Assembly: GCF_000802235.1 (NCBI RefSeq)
Contig: NZ_JTDL01000134.1
Location: 1 to 36,796 of the forward strand
Length of the DNA stretch: 36,796 nucleotides
Source of the DNA: Sinomonas humi
GTDB lineage: Bacteria; Actinomycetota; Actinomycetes; Actinomycetales; Micrococcaceae
Reading direction: 5' to 3'
The notes beneath the pieces are model-generated. The model saw only the letters and a program-made list of their open reading frames with translations. It searched no databases and was not told where the DNA came from. Below are positions 15,547-25,775 of this stretch, one piece after another. Made by a program: the position numbers and the translations under genes. The stretch's first letter is position 1. Each line of letters begins with the position of its first letter.

Positions 15547-15552
15547 TAAGCT
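15547..15552 (+). promoter_or_regulatory. Putative -10 element for leaderless senX3 mRNA
   Basis: TAAGCT ends 6 bases before the GTG at 15559. The intervening AAAGGT is too close to serve as a normal SD. The PHO-box-like array lies about 50-90 bases upstream, a suitable distance for activation. Confidence 0.5.
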
Positions 15553-15558
15553 AAAGGT

Positions 15559-16740
15559 GTGGATCCTCTCGTCGTCGGCATCGTGGCGGGTCTTCTCGGC
15601 CTGTCCTTCGGCGCCTTCGGCGTCCTTGCGTTCCGCGCAAGCGAGCGGCAGCGCGCGCTGCTCGAGGAGGGGCCGGGCGAGGCGTCGTTCCCCGAGGGGG
15701 CGGCCGATGTGCTGTCCGTCCTCGGCAAGGCCTTCCTCGTCGTCGACGCCATCGACAGTGTCGTCCGCGCGAGCCCGGCCGCGTATGCGTACGGCCTTGT
15801 CCGTGGGCACACCGTGGTCCACCGCGAGCTCCTCGAGATGACGGCGAAGGTGCGGGGCAACGGCGTCGTCATCGAAAAGCAGCTGGAACTCCCGCGCGGC
15901 CCGCTCGGGCAGGGGACGATCATCATCCAAGTCCGCGCGGCCATGCTCGGCGAGGAGTACATCCTCCTGCTCGCGGACGATCGCACCGAGATCACCCGCA
16001 CCGAACGGATCCGCAACGACTTCGTCGCGAACGTCTCGCACGAGCTCAAGACGCCCGTCGGTGCGATTTCCCTCCTCGCGGAGGCGCTCGAGGCCAGCCC
16101 GGACGACGAGGACGCCGTCCGCCGCTTTGCCCAGCGCATGCACAAGGAGTCGACCCGTCTCGCGGCCCTCGTCCAGGACATCATCGAGCTCTCTCGGCTC
16201 CAGGGGGCGGACATCGTCCATCAGGGCAAGGTCGTCGACATCAATGAGGTGGTCGCAGACGCCGTCGACCGCTCGCGGCTCGCTGCCGAGGCGAAGCGCA
16301 TCGCCGTCGTCGTCGGCGGATCGAGCCAGCGCAAGGTCTATGGGGACCCCGATCTGCTCGTGAACGCCTTCCGAAACCTCATCGACAACGCGATCCGCTA
16401 CTCGCCTGAGGACACCAAGGTCGGTGTCGGGGTGCGCGACAAGGACGGCCTCGTTTCGGTCTCCGTCACGGATCAGGGCGACGGCCTCCGGCCGGAGGAC
16501 CAGGAGCGTGTGTTCGAGCGCTTCTACCGGGTGGACGCGGCACGGTCGCGGCAGACCGGGGGTACTGGCCTGGGTCTGAGCATCGTCAAGCACGTCGTGG
16601 AGAACCACGGCGGCGAGGTGACCGTGTGGTCGCAGCTCGGCAAGGGCTCCACCTTCACGGTGCGGCTGCCCGAGATGGACGAAGACCAGGAACATGACAA
16701 AGGGGCCGCTCGGCCCCCGGAGCAAGGAGCAATGGCTTGA
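15559..16740 (+). CDS. senX3: Phosphate-responsive sensor histidine kinase SenX3
   Basis: The 393-residue product has an N-terminal transmembrane helix (about residues 3-25), a PAS-like sensor region (about 48-140), and a HisKA domain with FVANVSHELKTP (phospho-acceptor His161). The HATPase domain follows, with N-box NLIDNAIRYSP, G1 DQGDGL, FERFYRVD and G2 GTGLGLSI. It autophosphorylates and passes phosphate to RegX3 when phosphate is scarce. Only one clear membrane helix is seen. The C-terminal tail after the kinase (from about 375) is short and charged. Its TGA overlaps the regX3 TTG start. Confidence 0.93.
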   Translation: MDPLVVGIVAGLLGLSFGAFGVLAFRASERQRALLEEGPGEASFPEGAADVLSVLGKAFLVVDAIDSVVRASPAAYAYGLVRGHTVVHRELLEMTAKVRGNGVVIEKQLELPRGPLGQGTIIIQVRAAMLGEEYILLLADDRTEITRTERIRNDFVANVSHELKTPVGAISLLAEALEASPDDEDAVRRFAQRMHKESTRLAALVQDIIELSRLQGADIVHQGKVVDINEVVADAVDRSRLAAEAKRIAVVVGGSSQRKVYGDPDLLVNAFRNLIDNAIRYSPEDTKVGVGVRDKDGLVSVSVTDQGDGLRPEDQERVFERFYRVDAARSRQTGGTGLGLSIVKHVVENHGGEVTVWSQLGKGSTFTVRLPEMDEDQEHDKGAARPPEQGAMA

Positions 16741-17417
16741 GCAGGATCTTGATCGTGGAGGACGAAGAGTCGTTCAGCGACCCCCTTTCCTTCCTCCTCG
16801 GCAAGGAAGGCTACGAAGTAGAGGTCGTGGACAACGGGACGGACGCCCTCGTCGAGTTCGACCGCAACGGAGCCGACCTTGTTCTGCTCGACCTCCAGCT
16901 TCCGGGCACCCCCGGAACCGAGGTGTGCCGGCAGCTTCGGCAGCGCTCGAATGTCCCCGTGATCATGCTCACGGCCAAGGATTCGGAGATCGACAAGGTC
17001 GTGGGCCTTGAACTCGGCGCCGACGACTACGTCACCAAGCCGTATTCCTCTCGGGAGCTCGTCGCTCGCGTCCGTGCCGTACTGCGCCGTCATGGCGAAC
17101 CGGAGGAACTCATCTCCTCCACAGTCCAGGCGGGGCCTGTGCGGATGGATGTCGAGCGGCACGTTGTGAGCGTCGAGGGAGAGCAGGTGGCGCTTCCGCT
17201 CAAGGAGTTCGAGCTGCTCGAGATGCTGCTCCGCAACTCGGGGCGCGTGCTCACTCGTGGCCAGCTCATCGACCGGGTGTGGGGTTCGGATTATGTGGGG
17301 GACACGAAGACGCTGGACGTCCACGTCAAGCGGCTCCGGAGCAAGATCGAGCCCGATCCCTCGAGCCCTCGCTATCTCGTCACGGTGCGGGGCCTCGGGT
17401 ACAAGTTCGAGCCCTGA
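16737..17417 (+). CDS. regX3: Response regulator RegX3 (OmpR/PhoB family)
   Basis: The 226-residue product has a receiver domain (about 1-118) with acidic pocket EDEE (8-11), phospho-acceptor Asp52 in VLLDLQLPG, and Lys101 in YVTKPY. A winged-helix DNA-binding domain (about 130-226) follows, with LKEFELLEMLLRN and the TLDVHVKRLRSKIE recognition helix, ending RGLGYKFEP. The start is a TTG at 16737 overlapping the senX3 TGA by 4 bases (TTGA). AAGGAG at 16724-16729 lies 7 bases upstream and supports this rare start. Length and termini match RegX3. The hairpin at 17455-17501 follows. Confidence 0.94.
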   Translation: MSRILIVEDEESFSDPLSFLLGKEGYEVEVVDNGTDALVEFDRNGADLVLLDLQLPGTPGTEVCRQLRQRSNVPVIMLTAKDSEIDKVVGLELGADDYVTKPYSSRELVARVRAVLRRHGEPEELISSTVQAGPVRMDVERHVVSVEGEQVALPLKEFELLEMLLRNSGRVLTRGQLIDRVWGSDYVGDTKTLDVHVKRLRSKIEPDPSSPRYLVTVRGLGYKFEP

Positions 17418-17454
17418 CCGGTACCTCGGCCGTGCGGGCATGAGGCCCGCCCCG

Positions 17455-17501
17455 GACGACGACGGCCGCCCACCCGCAAGGGGTGAGCGGCCGTCGTCGT
17501 C
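17455..17501. terminator. Hairpin between convergent regX3 and lipoprotein gene, second copy of the gpmA/phoU stem
   Basis: The arms at 17455-17475 and 17481-17501 pair over 21 positions with a single mismatch (C17470 against A17486) around a 5-base loop. The arm GACGACGACGGCCGC is identical to the hairpin at 14610-14655, and the right arms are nearly identical too, while the loops differ. There is no T-run. It separates another convergent gene pair. Confidence 0.75.
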
Positions 17502-17525
17502 TGTCGCTGGGACTGTCGGCTCCCG

Positions 17526-18152
17526 TCAGCGGCTCGCGGTGGCCGACGGCGTGGCGGAGCTCGATTCGCTGGAGGAAGCGCTGGACGATTCGCTCGGCGA
17601 AGCCGAGCTTGAAGCGCTCGAGGATGCCGAGCCCGACGCCTTCGAGGACGGGCTCGGGAGGTACTGGCGGTATTGCACCAGCGTTCCGTCAAGGACGGGG
17701 ATCTGAACGTCCTGCGTCGACGTGCCGTCTGAGACCTTGACGCTCACAAGCGAGCCCGGAACGCCGCCCACGTTGCTGAAGTCGGCCGGCGTCGAGCTGT
17801 CCTCGAGCCGGACCGTGCCGTTCTTCGGGATGGTCATGCTGACCGTGCTCTGGCCGGGCGACGTCATCGTGATCGAGATGTCGTTGGAAGACGTGTTGTA
17901 GAGGCTCCCGAGCATGCGGCCCGGGGCGTCGGAGCTCGGCGTCGGGGAGGAGCCTTCGTTGCCCGAAGAAGCGATGAGTGCGTTTCGCAGCTGAAGAGAT
18001 CCGACGTTGGCATCGATGCCGTCAGACGCCGCGTACGGTGAGGCGGTCTGCTGCGGGTTGATGTATCCGCAGCCGGTGGCCGTCAGCAGGCCCACGCCAA
18101 TGGCGGCCACGAGGGCAACCCGCTTGGCGGGGGTCGAAGCAGTGAAACGCAC
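17526..18152 (-). CDS. LpqE-like lipoprotein with serine-rich tail
   Basis: The 208-residue product (GTG at 18152, AGGAG 6 bases upstream) begins with a lipoprotein signal: basic AKR, hydrophobic [15 protein letters not shown], then Cys28. The folded part (about 40-160) looks like an all-beta domain with RNALIASS and [18 protein letters not shown]-type strands, similar in layout to mycobacterial LpqE. The last 45 residues are a repetitive Ser/Ala/Glu tail. Mycobacterial lpqE lies divergent from carD, exactly as here, which is the main reason for the assignment; sequence similarity could not be tested. Function is unknown. A longer in-frame start at 18236 is rejected because it would bury the signal peptide. 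A TACGCT (complement of 18196-18201) is a possible -10. Confidence 0.78.
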   Translation of the reverse strand: MRFTASTPAKRVALVAAIGVGLLTATGCGYINPQQTASPYAASDGIDANVGSLQLRNALIASSGNEGSSPTPSSDAPGRMLGSLYNTSSNDISITMTSPGQSTVSMTIPKNGTVRLEDSSTPADFSNVGGVPGSLVSVKVSDGTSTQDVQIPVLDGTLVQYRQYLPSPSSKASGSASSSASSSASPSESSSASSSESSSATPSATASR

Positions 18153-18367
18153 AGCTCGCTCCTGTTGGAAGGGTGTAAGAGGTCTGGTCGCCCCTAGCGT
18201 AGCCCGAATTTCGACAGATCGTAGATTCCGCGCCATGGCACGTCGTGACGTGAAGCACTTTCTTGAAGATTCGTCAACCCCCCGCTGGCCCTCGCCGGTA
18301 ACCGCTCTCCCGCGTCATTCCGCCGATCGGGGGCCCTCGCGGGCCGGGATCGGACTATCTGACGTGA

Positions 18368-18373
18368 TAGACT
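18368..18373 (+). promoter_or_regulatory. Putative -10 element of carD
   Basis: TAGACT lies 26 bases before the carD ATG, giving a short leader that contains the SD GGGAAAGGGGA (18381-18391). No clear -35 is visible; the region upstream is GGGCCGGGAT. Confidence 0.5.
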
Positions 18374-18399
18374 GGTCTGCGGGAAAGGGGAATGTCCAC

Positions 18400-18882
18400 A
18401 TGGTTTTTGAGGTTGGCGAGACGGTTGTTTACCCCCACCACGGTGCAGCCAAGATCGAAGAGATCAAAATGCGCACTATCAAGGGCGAAGAGAAGATGTA
18501 CCTCAAGCTCAAAGTGGCCCAAGGTGATCTAACGATTGAAGTACCAGCTGAAAACGTGGATCTCGTAGGAGTCCGCGATGTTGTGGGCAAGGAAGGGCTC
18601 GAGCACGTATTCGACGTTCTTCGTGCCGAATTTACTGAAGAGCCCACTAATTGGTCCCGCCGCTATAAGGCCAATCTTGAGAAGCTCGCCTCGGGCGACG
18701 TGATCAAGGTTGCCGAGGTCGTCCGCGACCTGTGGCGTCGCGATCAGGATCGCGGCCTTTCTGCCGGTGAGAAGCGGATGTTGGCCAAGGCCCGCCAGAT
18801 CCTCATCTCCGAGCTCGCGCTCGCTGAGAAGACGGATGAGGAGCAGGCCGCAAGCGTCCTCGACGAGGTCCTTGCGTCCTGA
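18400..18882 (+). CDS. carD: RNA polymerase-binding transcription factor CarD
   Basis: The 160-residue product aligns by eye along its whole length with actinobacterial CarD. An N-terminal Tudor-like RNA-polymerase interaction domain (about 1-53, [18 protein letters not shown]) precedes a helical DNA-binding domain with the invariant [13 protein letters not shown] (Trp85), which wedges into the promoter minor groove and stabilises open complexes, notably at rRNA promoters. Arg25 is present, but position 47 is Glu where M. tuberculosis CarD has Arg, by my recollection. The ATG has SD AAAGGGG upstream. The first half of the gene uses more A/T-ending codons than its neighbours. A terminator follows, so it is monocistronic. 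Confidence 0.96.
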   Translation: MVFEVGETVVYPHHGAAKIEEIKMRTIKGEEKMYLKLKVAQGDLTIEVPAENVDLVGVRDVVGKEGLEHVFDVLRAEFTEEPTNWSRRYKANLEKLASGDVIKVAEVVRDLWRRDQDRGLSAGEKRMLAKARQILISELALAEKTDEEQAASVLDEVLAS

Positions 18883-18898
18883 GTTTCAAGGCTCCCGG

Positions 18899-18932
18899 AA
18901 GGCCCCTGCAGCGAAGGCTGTGGGGGCCTTTT
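18899..18932 (+). terminator. Terminator after carD
   Basis: AAGGCCCC (18899-18906) pairs with GGGGCCTT (18923-18930), with an inner CAGC/GCTG stem, and ends in TTTT (18929-18932). It isolates carD from the ispD operon. Confidence 0.85.
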
Positions 18933-18984
18933 CGCGTCTTGGCCCTGCGATGTGGCGCGGAGGCCGGTAAGGGCAGCCGGGCGT

Positions 18985-18990
18985 TAGGCT
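18985..18990 (+). promoter_or_regulatory. Putative -10 element for leaderless ispD operon mRNA
   Basis: TAGGCT ends 6 bases before the ispD GTG and is identical to the hexamer before the DUF2516 gene. It lies downstream of the carD terminator, so it can drive the isp operon on its own. Confidence 0.5.
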
Positions 18991-18996
18991 GGCCGG

Positions 18997-19785
18997 GTGA
19001 CTCCTGACAACGCCTCCGAGCCCACCGAGCCGGTCGCCGTCGTCGTTGTTGCCGCAGGTGCCGGGACGCGTCTCGGGTACGGCGTGCCCAAGGCCCTCGT
19101 TCCGGTATGCGGCGAGCCGATGCTCGTGCGCGCGCTCCGCGGCGTCGTCGCGGCGGGTTCGGCCCGCCAGATCTGTGTCGCGGTGCCGGCGGACGACGAC
19201 GAGCTGGCGGCTGTGTGCCGCGGCTTCGCCGCCGGGCTGGGCGAGACGGAGCTGGGCGAGACGGGGATGCCGGAGATCACGGTCGTCGCAGGCGGGGCCA
19301 CGAGGGCGGAGTCGGTACAGTCCGCGTTGGCTGCGCTGAAGCCGGGGACAGCCCACGTCCTGGTCCACGACGCGGCCCGCCCTCTCACGCCCCCGGAGGT
19401 GTTCCATCGGGTGGTCGCCGCGCTCCGGCACGGAGCGGCTGCAGTCATCCCCGCAGTGCCTGTCGTCGACACGGTCAAGAGCGTCGCGCCCACGGTCGAC
19501 GACGAGGCCTCGGTGGCGGGCGAGGTCGTCACCGGAACTCCTGCGCGGGAGACCCTCCGCGCCGTCCAGACGCCGCAGGGCTTTGACGCCGAGACGCTGC
19601 TCCACGCGCACCGGACCTCGCAGGCCTGGCCGGAAGAACGCGCCGCGGGCATCACCGATGACGCGATGCTCGTCGAGTCGCTCGGCCTTCCGGTGTACGT
19701 GGTTCCCGGCGACGCGCGTTCGCTCAAGATCACGACCCCACTCGACCTGCGGCTCGCCGAGACGCTCACAGAGGAGACCTCATGA
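18997..19785 (+). CDS. ispD: 2-C-methyl-D-erythritol 4-phosphate cytidylyltransferase
   Basis: The enzyme joins CTP and MEP in the non-mevalonate isoprenoid pathway. The 262-residue product has the nucleotide-binding start [20 protein letters not shown] (about 16-35), HDAARPL (about 124-130), and the C-terminal TDDAMLVE and [13 protein letters not shown] blocks. The insertion [11 protein letters not shown] around residue 82 is longer than in E. coli. The GTG start is supported by a -10 hexamer 6 bases upstream. The TGA overlaps the ispF ATG (ATGA). It is first of a five-gene overlapped operon. Confidence 0.95.
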   Translation: MTPDNASEPTEPVAVVVVAAGAGTRLGYGVPKALVPVCGEPMLVRALRGVVAAGSARQICVAVPADDDELAAVCRGFAAGLGETELGETGMPEITVVAGGATRAESVQSALAALKPGTAHVLVHDAARPLTPPEVFHRVVAALRHGAAAVIPAVPVVDTVKSVAPTVDDEASVAGEVVTGTPARETLRAVQTPQGFDAETLLHAHRTSQAWPEERAAGITDDAMLVESLGLPVYVVPGDARSLKITTPLDLRLAETLTEETS

Positions 19786-20303
19786 TCGTGCCGCGCACCG
19801 GCATCGGTGTGGACGTCCATGCATATGCCCCCGAAGACGACCCGCAGCCACTCTGGCTCGGCGGCCTCCTGTGGGAGGGCGAGCGGGGGCTCGCTGGTCA
19901 CTCCGACGGCGATGCGGTGGCCCATGCGGCGGCGGATGCACTCTTCTCGGCAGCCGGGGTCGGCGATCTCGGCACGCACTTTGGGACAGCGCGCCCCGAA
20001 TACGCGGGTGCCCCGGGGGTGATGCTGCTTGCCGAGGCGGCACGCATTGTCCGGGCGGCCGGCTTCGAGATCGGGAACATCGCGGTCCAGTTCGTCGCGC
20101 AGCGGCCGGTCTTCGCGCCCAGACGCGAGGAGTCGCAGCGGGTCCTGTCCGAGGCCGCGGGGGCTTCCGTGAGCGTCTCCGCCACGACGAGCGATCACCT
20201 TGGCTTCACGGGCAGGAGGGAGGGCATCGCGGCGATCGCGACTGCGCTCGTCTATCCGGCGCCGCCGCCCGGAGCTGCCGCGACCGATACCCTTATGAAG
20301 TGA
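19782..20303 (+). CDS. ispF: 2-C-methyl-D-erythritol 2,4-cyclodiphosphate synthase
   Basis: The enzyme forms the cyclic diphosphate MEcPP after IspD and IspE. The 173-residue product shows the zinc ligands in GVDVH (Asp11, His13) and AHAAAD (His48), the GHSDGD motif (39-44), GDLGTHF, and the C-terminal [17 protein letters not shown]. Homotrimer formation is known for the family. The ATG overlaps the ispD stop, and the TGA overlaps the cysS GTG. IspE is not in the window. Confidence 0.96.
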   Translation: MIVPRTGIGVDVHAYAPEDDPQPLWLGGLLWEGERGLAGHSDGDAVAHAAADALFSAAGVGDLGTHFGTARPEYAGAPGVMLLAEAARIVRAAGFEIGNIAVQFVAQRPVFAPRREESQRVLSEAAGASVSVSATTSDHLGFTGRREGIAAIATALVYPAPPPGAAATDTLMK

Positions 20304-21769
20304 CCCTCCGCTTCTACGACTCCGCAACCCAGGAAGTCCGCGACTTCATTCCGCTCGTGCCCGGCCAGGCGAGCGTGTACTACTGCGGTGCAACGGTGCA
20401 GGGTTCGCCGCACGTGGGGCACGTCCGGTCCGCGATCGTGTTCGACCAGCTCACGCGCTGGCTCACGTACCGCGGCTTCGAGACGACCGTCGTGCGCAAC
20501 GTGACCGACATCGATGACAAGATCCTCGCCAAGAGCGAGGCCTCATTCGAGCCGGGCTTCACGCCTGAAGGCACCTACCGCCCCCGCGAGCAGTGGTTCG
20601 CGCTCGCGTACCGCTACGAGCAGGAGTTCGAGAGCGCCTACGAGACGCTCGGTGTCCAGCGGCCCACCTACGAACCGCGTGCAACCGGCCACATGACGGA
20701 GATGCACGAGCTCATTGCACGGCTCATCGAGCGCGGCCACGCGTATCCGGCCGAGGACGGTTCGGGGGATGTCTACTTCGATGTCCGCTCGTGGCCCGAG
20801 TACGGCGCGCTCACGCACCAGAGCATCGACGACATGCAGGCGGCCACGGACGCCGACCCGCGGGGGAAGCGCGACCCTCGCGACTTCGCACTCTGGAAGG
20901 GCCACAAGGCTGGCGAGCCCGAGACGGCGAGCTGGCCGAGCCCTTGGGGGCGCGGTCGCCCAGGCTGGCACCTCGAATGCTCTGCGATGGCCACGAAGTA
21001 CCTCGGCCCGCGCTTCGACATCCACGGTGGGGGCCTCGACCTGCGCTTCCCGCACCACGAGAACGAGCTCGCGCAGTCCACTGCGGCCGGCGACCGGTTC
21101 GCGAACTTCTGGATGCACAACGGCATGGTCACTTTCGAGGGCGAGAAGATGTCGAAGTCCGTCGGCAACGTCATTTCCCCCTCCGAGATGCTCGAGCTCG
21201 CGAGCCCCCGCGTGGTCCGCTATTACCTCGGCCAGGCTCACTACCGCTCGGTCCTCGACTACCGGCCCACGTCGCTCCAGGAGGCCGCGGCCGCCGTCGA
21301 GCGCATCGACGGGTTCATCGAGAAGGCTCAGTTGAAGGTGGACACGTTCGGTGAGACCCCTGTGCCCCCGGCGTTCGCCGCCGCTATGGACGACGACCTC
21401 AACATTCCCCAAGCGCTCGCCGTCCTCCATGAGACTGTGCGGCGGGGCAATACGGGGCTTGCGGCGGGCGATACCGAAGCGGTCGAGGAGGCCCTCGGCG
21501 AGGTCCTCGCGATGACGTCCGTGCTCGGGCTCGATGCCGCGGGAACCGTTGGCGTCGCGTACGACGACGCCGCGCACCACGCGCTGAGCGCGCTGGTCGC
21601 CGCGCAGCTCGAGGCGCGTGCAGAGGCGCGCGCGGCGAGGGACTGGGCCGCCGCGGACGCGATCCGTGACAGGCTCTCCGCCGCCGGGATCCTCGTCGAA
21701 GACTCAAGCGACGGGGCCACGTGGAGCCTCGCGCAACCCCAGATCAGCACAACCGGAACGGGAGCATAG
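20300..21769 (+). CDS. cysS: Cysteinyl-tRNA synthetase
   Basis: The 489-residue class I synthetase starts [11 protein letters not shown]. It contains YYCGATV with zinc-ligand Cys29, the HIGH-type HVGH at 38-41, GWHLECSAM and FPHHENE (further zinc ligands), and KMSKSVGN. The C-terminal half is the helical anticodon-binding region, with an Ala/Glu-rich [23 protein letters not shown] stretch. The GTG at 20300 overlaps the ispF TGA by 4 bases; the larger open frame upstream is not protein-like. There is no strong SD, so translation is probably coupled. CysS next to ispF is the common actinobacterial order. Confidence 0.96.
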   Translation: MTLRFYDSATQEVRDFIPLVPGQASVYYCGATVQGSPHVGHVRSAIVFDQLTRWLTYRGFETTVVRNVTDIDDKILAKSEASFEPGFTPEGTYRPREQWFALAYRYEQEFESAYETLGVQRPTYEPRATGHMTEMHELIARLIERGHAYPAEDGSGDVYFDVRSWPEYGALTHQSIDDMQAATDADPRGKRDPRDFALWKGHKAGEPETASWPSPWGRGRPGWHLECSAMATKYLGPRFDIHGGGLDLRFPHHENELAQSTAAGDRFANFWMHNGMVTFEGEKMSKSVGNVISPSEMLELASPRVVRYYLGQAHYRSVLDYRPTSLQEAAAAVERIDGFIEKAQLKVDTFGETPVPPAFAAAMDDDLNIPQALAVLHETVRRGNTGLAAGDTEAVEEALGEVLAMTSVLGLDAAGTVGVAYDDAAHHALSALVAAQLEARAEARAARDWAAADAIRDRLSAAGILVEDSSDGATWSLAQPQISTTGTGA

Positions 21770-22765
21770 ATGGCCGTCAACGGGCGCCCCGGCGCGCGCA
21801 AGACCAAGAAGAAGGGTGCGACCGTCGGCACTGGAGGCCACGGCCGCAAGGCCCTTGAGGGCAAGGGCCCCACGCCGAAGGCCGAGGACCGCGTCTACCA
21901 CAAGGCCCACCGGGCCAAGCAGCTCGCCGAGCGTTCCGCCGCGAAGCGCCAGGGCCAGCCCGGCCGGCTCGCGGAGGGACGCGGCGGCCGCCCGAAGGGC
22001 ATGGAAGAGATGGTCACGGGCCGCAACTCGGTCGTCGAGGCGCTCCGCGCCGGCGTTCCCGCGAAGACCCTGTACGTCGCCGTGCGGATCGAGATGGACG
22101 ATCGGGTCCGCGAGTCCATGAAGCTCGCCGCGGAGGCGGGGATTCCGCTTCTCGAGACCCAGAAGCCCGAGCTCGACCGCATGACGGGGGACGCGATCCA
22201 CCAGGGCATCGCACTCCAGATCCCGCAGTACGAGTACCCCGACGCGTTCGAGCTCGTCGAGGAGACCATGGAGAAATGGCGCAAGGGCCACATCTCCTCT
22301 ATGCCGTTGTTCGTCGCCCTGGACGGAATCACCGATCCGCGCAACCTCGGCGCCATCATCCGCTCCGTCTCGTCCTTCTCTGGCCAAGGCGTGATCGTGC
22401 CTGAGCGCCGCAGCGTCGGCATGACCGCGGCCGCGTGGAAGACAAGCGCCGGTGCGGCGGTGCGGGTTCCTGTCGCCAAGGCCGCGAACCTCAACACCCT
22501 CCTGCGCCAGGCGAAGGAAGCCGGGTACTTCGTGCTCGGGCTCGACGGCGACGGCGACGTGAAGCTTCCGGGCCTCGAGCTCGCGACCGAGCCGATCGTC
22601 CTTGTGGTCGGTTCGGAGGGCAAGGGGCTCTCGCGTCTCACCCGCGAGCTGTGTGATCAGATCGTCTCGATTCCGATCGACTCGCACATGGAGTCGCTCA
22701 ACGCGGGAATGGCCGTCGCGATCTCGCTCTATGAGGTCTCGACCCGACGGGCCGGAACTCGCTGA
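21770..22765 (+). CDS. rlmB: 23S rRNA (guanosine-2'-O)-methyltransferase RlmB
   Basis: The 331-residue product begins with a basic, disordered-looking extension of about 80 residues rich in Lys, Arg and Gly. An RNA-binding substrate domain follows (about 80-160), then a SPOUT methyltransferase domain with DPRNLGAIIRS, VVGSEGKGLS and SLNAGMAVAISLYE, the three SpoU motifs. The family methylates G2251 of 23S rRNA (E. coli numbering). The ATG follows the cysS TAG with no gap; GGAG lies just upstream. The basic N-terminal extension is common in actinobacterial members but unusual compared with E. coli. Confidence 0.92.
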   Translation: MAVNGRPGARKTKKKGATVGTGGHGRKALEGKGPTPKAEDRVYHKAHRAKQLAERSAAKRQGQPGRLAEGRGGRPKGMEEMVTGRNSVVEALRAGVPAKTLYVAVRIEMDDRVRESMKLAAEAGIPLLETQKPELDRMTGDAIHQGIALQIPQYEYPDAFELVEETMEKWRKGHISSMPLFVALDGITDPRNLGAIIRSVSSFSGQGVIVPERRSVGMTAAAWKTSAGAAVRVPVAKAANLNTLLRQAKEAGYFVLGLDGDGDVKLPGLELATEPIVLVVGSEGKGLSRLTRELCDQIVSIPIDSHMESLNAGMAVAISLYEVSTRRAGTR

Positions 22766-23565
22766 TGGCCGTACGCGTCGCTCTCGTTCAGCTGACCACC
22801 GGCCGCGACCTCGAGGCGAACCTCGACCTTGTCCGCAATGGGATCCGAGAGGCAGCGGCGCGCCGCGCCAGCGTCGTAGTCTTCCCCGAGGCGAGCATGC
22901 GAGCCTTCGGCAATTCCCTCGTCGACATCGCCGAGCCGCTCGACGGTCCGTGGGCGACGGCGGTGTGCGAGGCCGCGGACGAGGCGGGGGTCGTCGTCGT
23001 GGTCGGCATGTTCACGCCCGGGAACGCAGATACCGTGCGCAATACGCTGCTCGTCCACGGGCGGGGAGTCCACACCCACTACGACAAGATCCACCTTTAC
23101 GACGCGTTCGGGTTCAAGGAGTCGGACACGGTCACCGCGGGCACCGAGCCGTGCCAGTTCACTCTCGACGGCGTCACGTTCGGGCTCGGGACATGCTACG
23201 ACGTGCGGTTCCCGGCGCTTTTCACGGCCAACGCGGCGGCAGGAGCCCAGGTCCAGATCGTCTGTGCGTCGTGGGGCGCCGGGCCGGGTAAAGCCGAGCA
23301 ATGGGACCTGCTCGTGCGAGCCCGAGCCGCTGACACGACGAGCTACGTGCTCGCGTGCGGTCAGTCGGACCCGTCGGCAGCGGGAGTCGACGCCCGCCGT
23401 GGCGCCCCGACCGGCATAGGCCGGAGCGCCGTCGTCGGCCCATACGGCAAGCTGATCGAGCGCGCGGGGGATGGACCGGAAATCCTGTACGCAGACATCG
23501 ACCTCGGGGTGGTCGAGGAAGCGCGGCGAACGCTTCCTGTGCTCGCCAATCGCGTCACCCTCTAA
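22765..23565 (+). CDS. Carbon-nitrogen hydrolase (nitrilase superfamily)
   Basis: The 266-residue product has the complete catalytic triad of the superfamily: Glu42 in VVFPEAS, Lys108 in YDKIHLYD and Cys144 in LGTCYDVRFP. The fold hydrolyses amides or related C-N bonds. Members close to omega-amidase/Nit2 and deaminated-glutathione amidase share this short form, but the substrate cannot be set by motifs. The ATG shares one base with the rlmB TGA (TGATG), making it the fifth gene of the ispD operon. A housekeeping metabolite-repair job would fit the location but is inference. Confidence 0.88.
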   Translation: MAVRVALVQLTTGRDLEANLDLVRNGIREAAARRASVVVFPEASMRAFGNSLVDIAEPLDGPWATAVCEAADEAGVVVVVGMFTPGNADTVRNTLLVHGRGVHTHYDKIHLYDAFGFKESDTVTAGTEPCQFTLDGVTFGLGTCYDVRFPALFTANAAAGAQVQIVCASWGAGPGKAEQWDLLVRARAADTTSYVLACGQSDPSAAGVDARRGAPTGIGRSAVVGPYGKLIERAGDGPEILYADIDLGVVEEARRTLPVLANRVTL

Positions 23566-23598
23566 GTAACGCATCAACCCGTGGTCAACCGGCGACAG

Positions 23599-23604
23599 TA
23601 GGAT
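23599..23604 (+). promoter_or_regulatory. Putative -10 element of glgX
   Basis: TAGGAT ends 8 bases before the ATG at 23613. This again allows a leaderless or nearly leaderless transcript, with no room for a standard SD. Confidence 0.4.
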
Positions 23605-23612
23605 GGGGCGCG

Positions 23613-25771
<2,159 letters not shown>

Positions 25772-25775
<4 letters not shown>

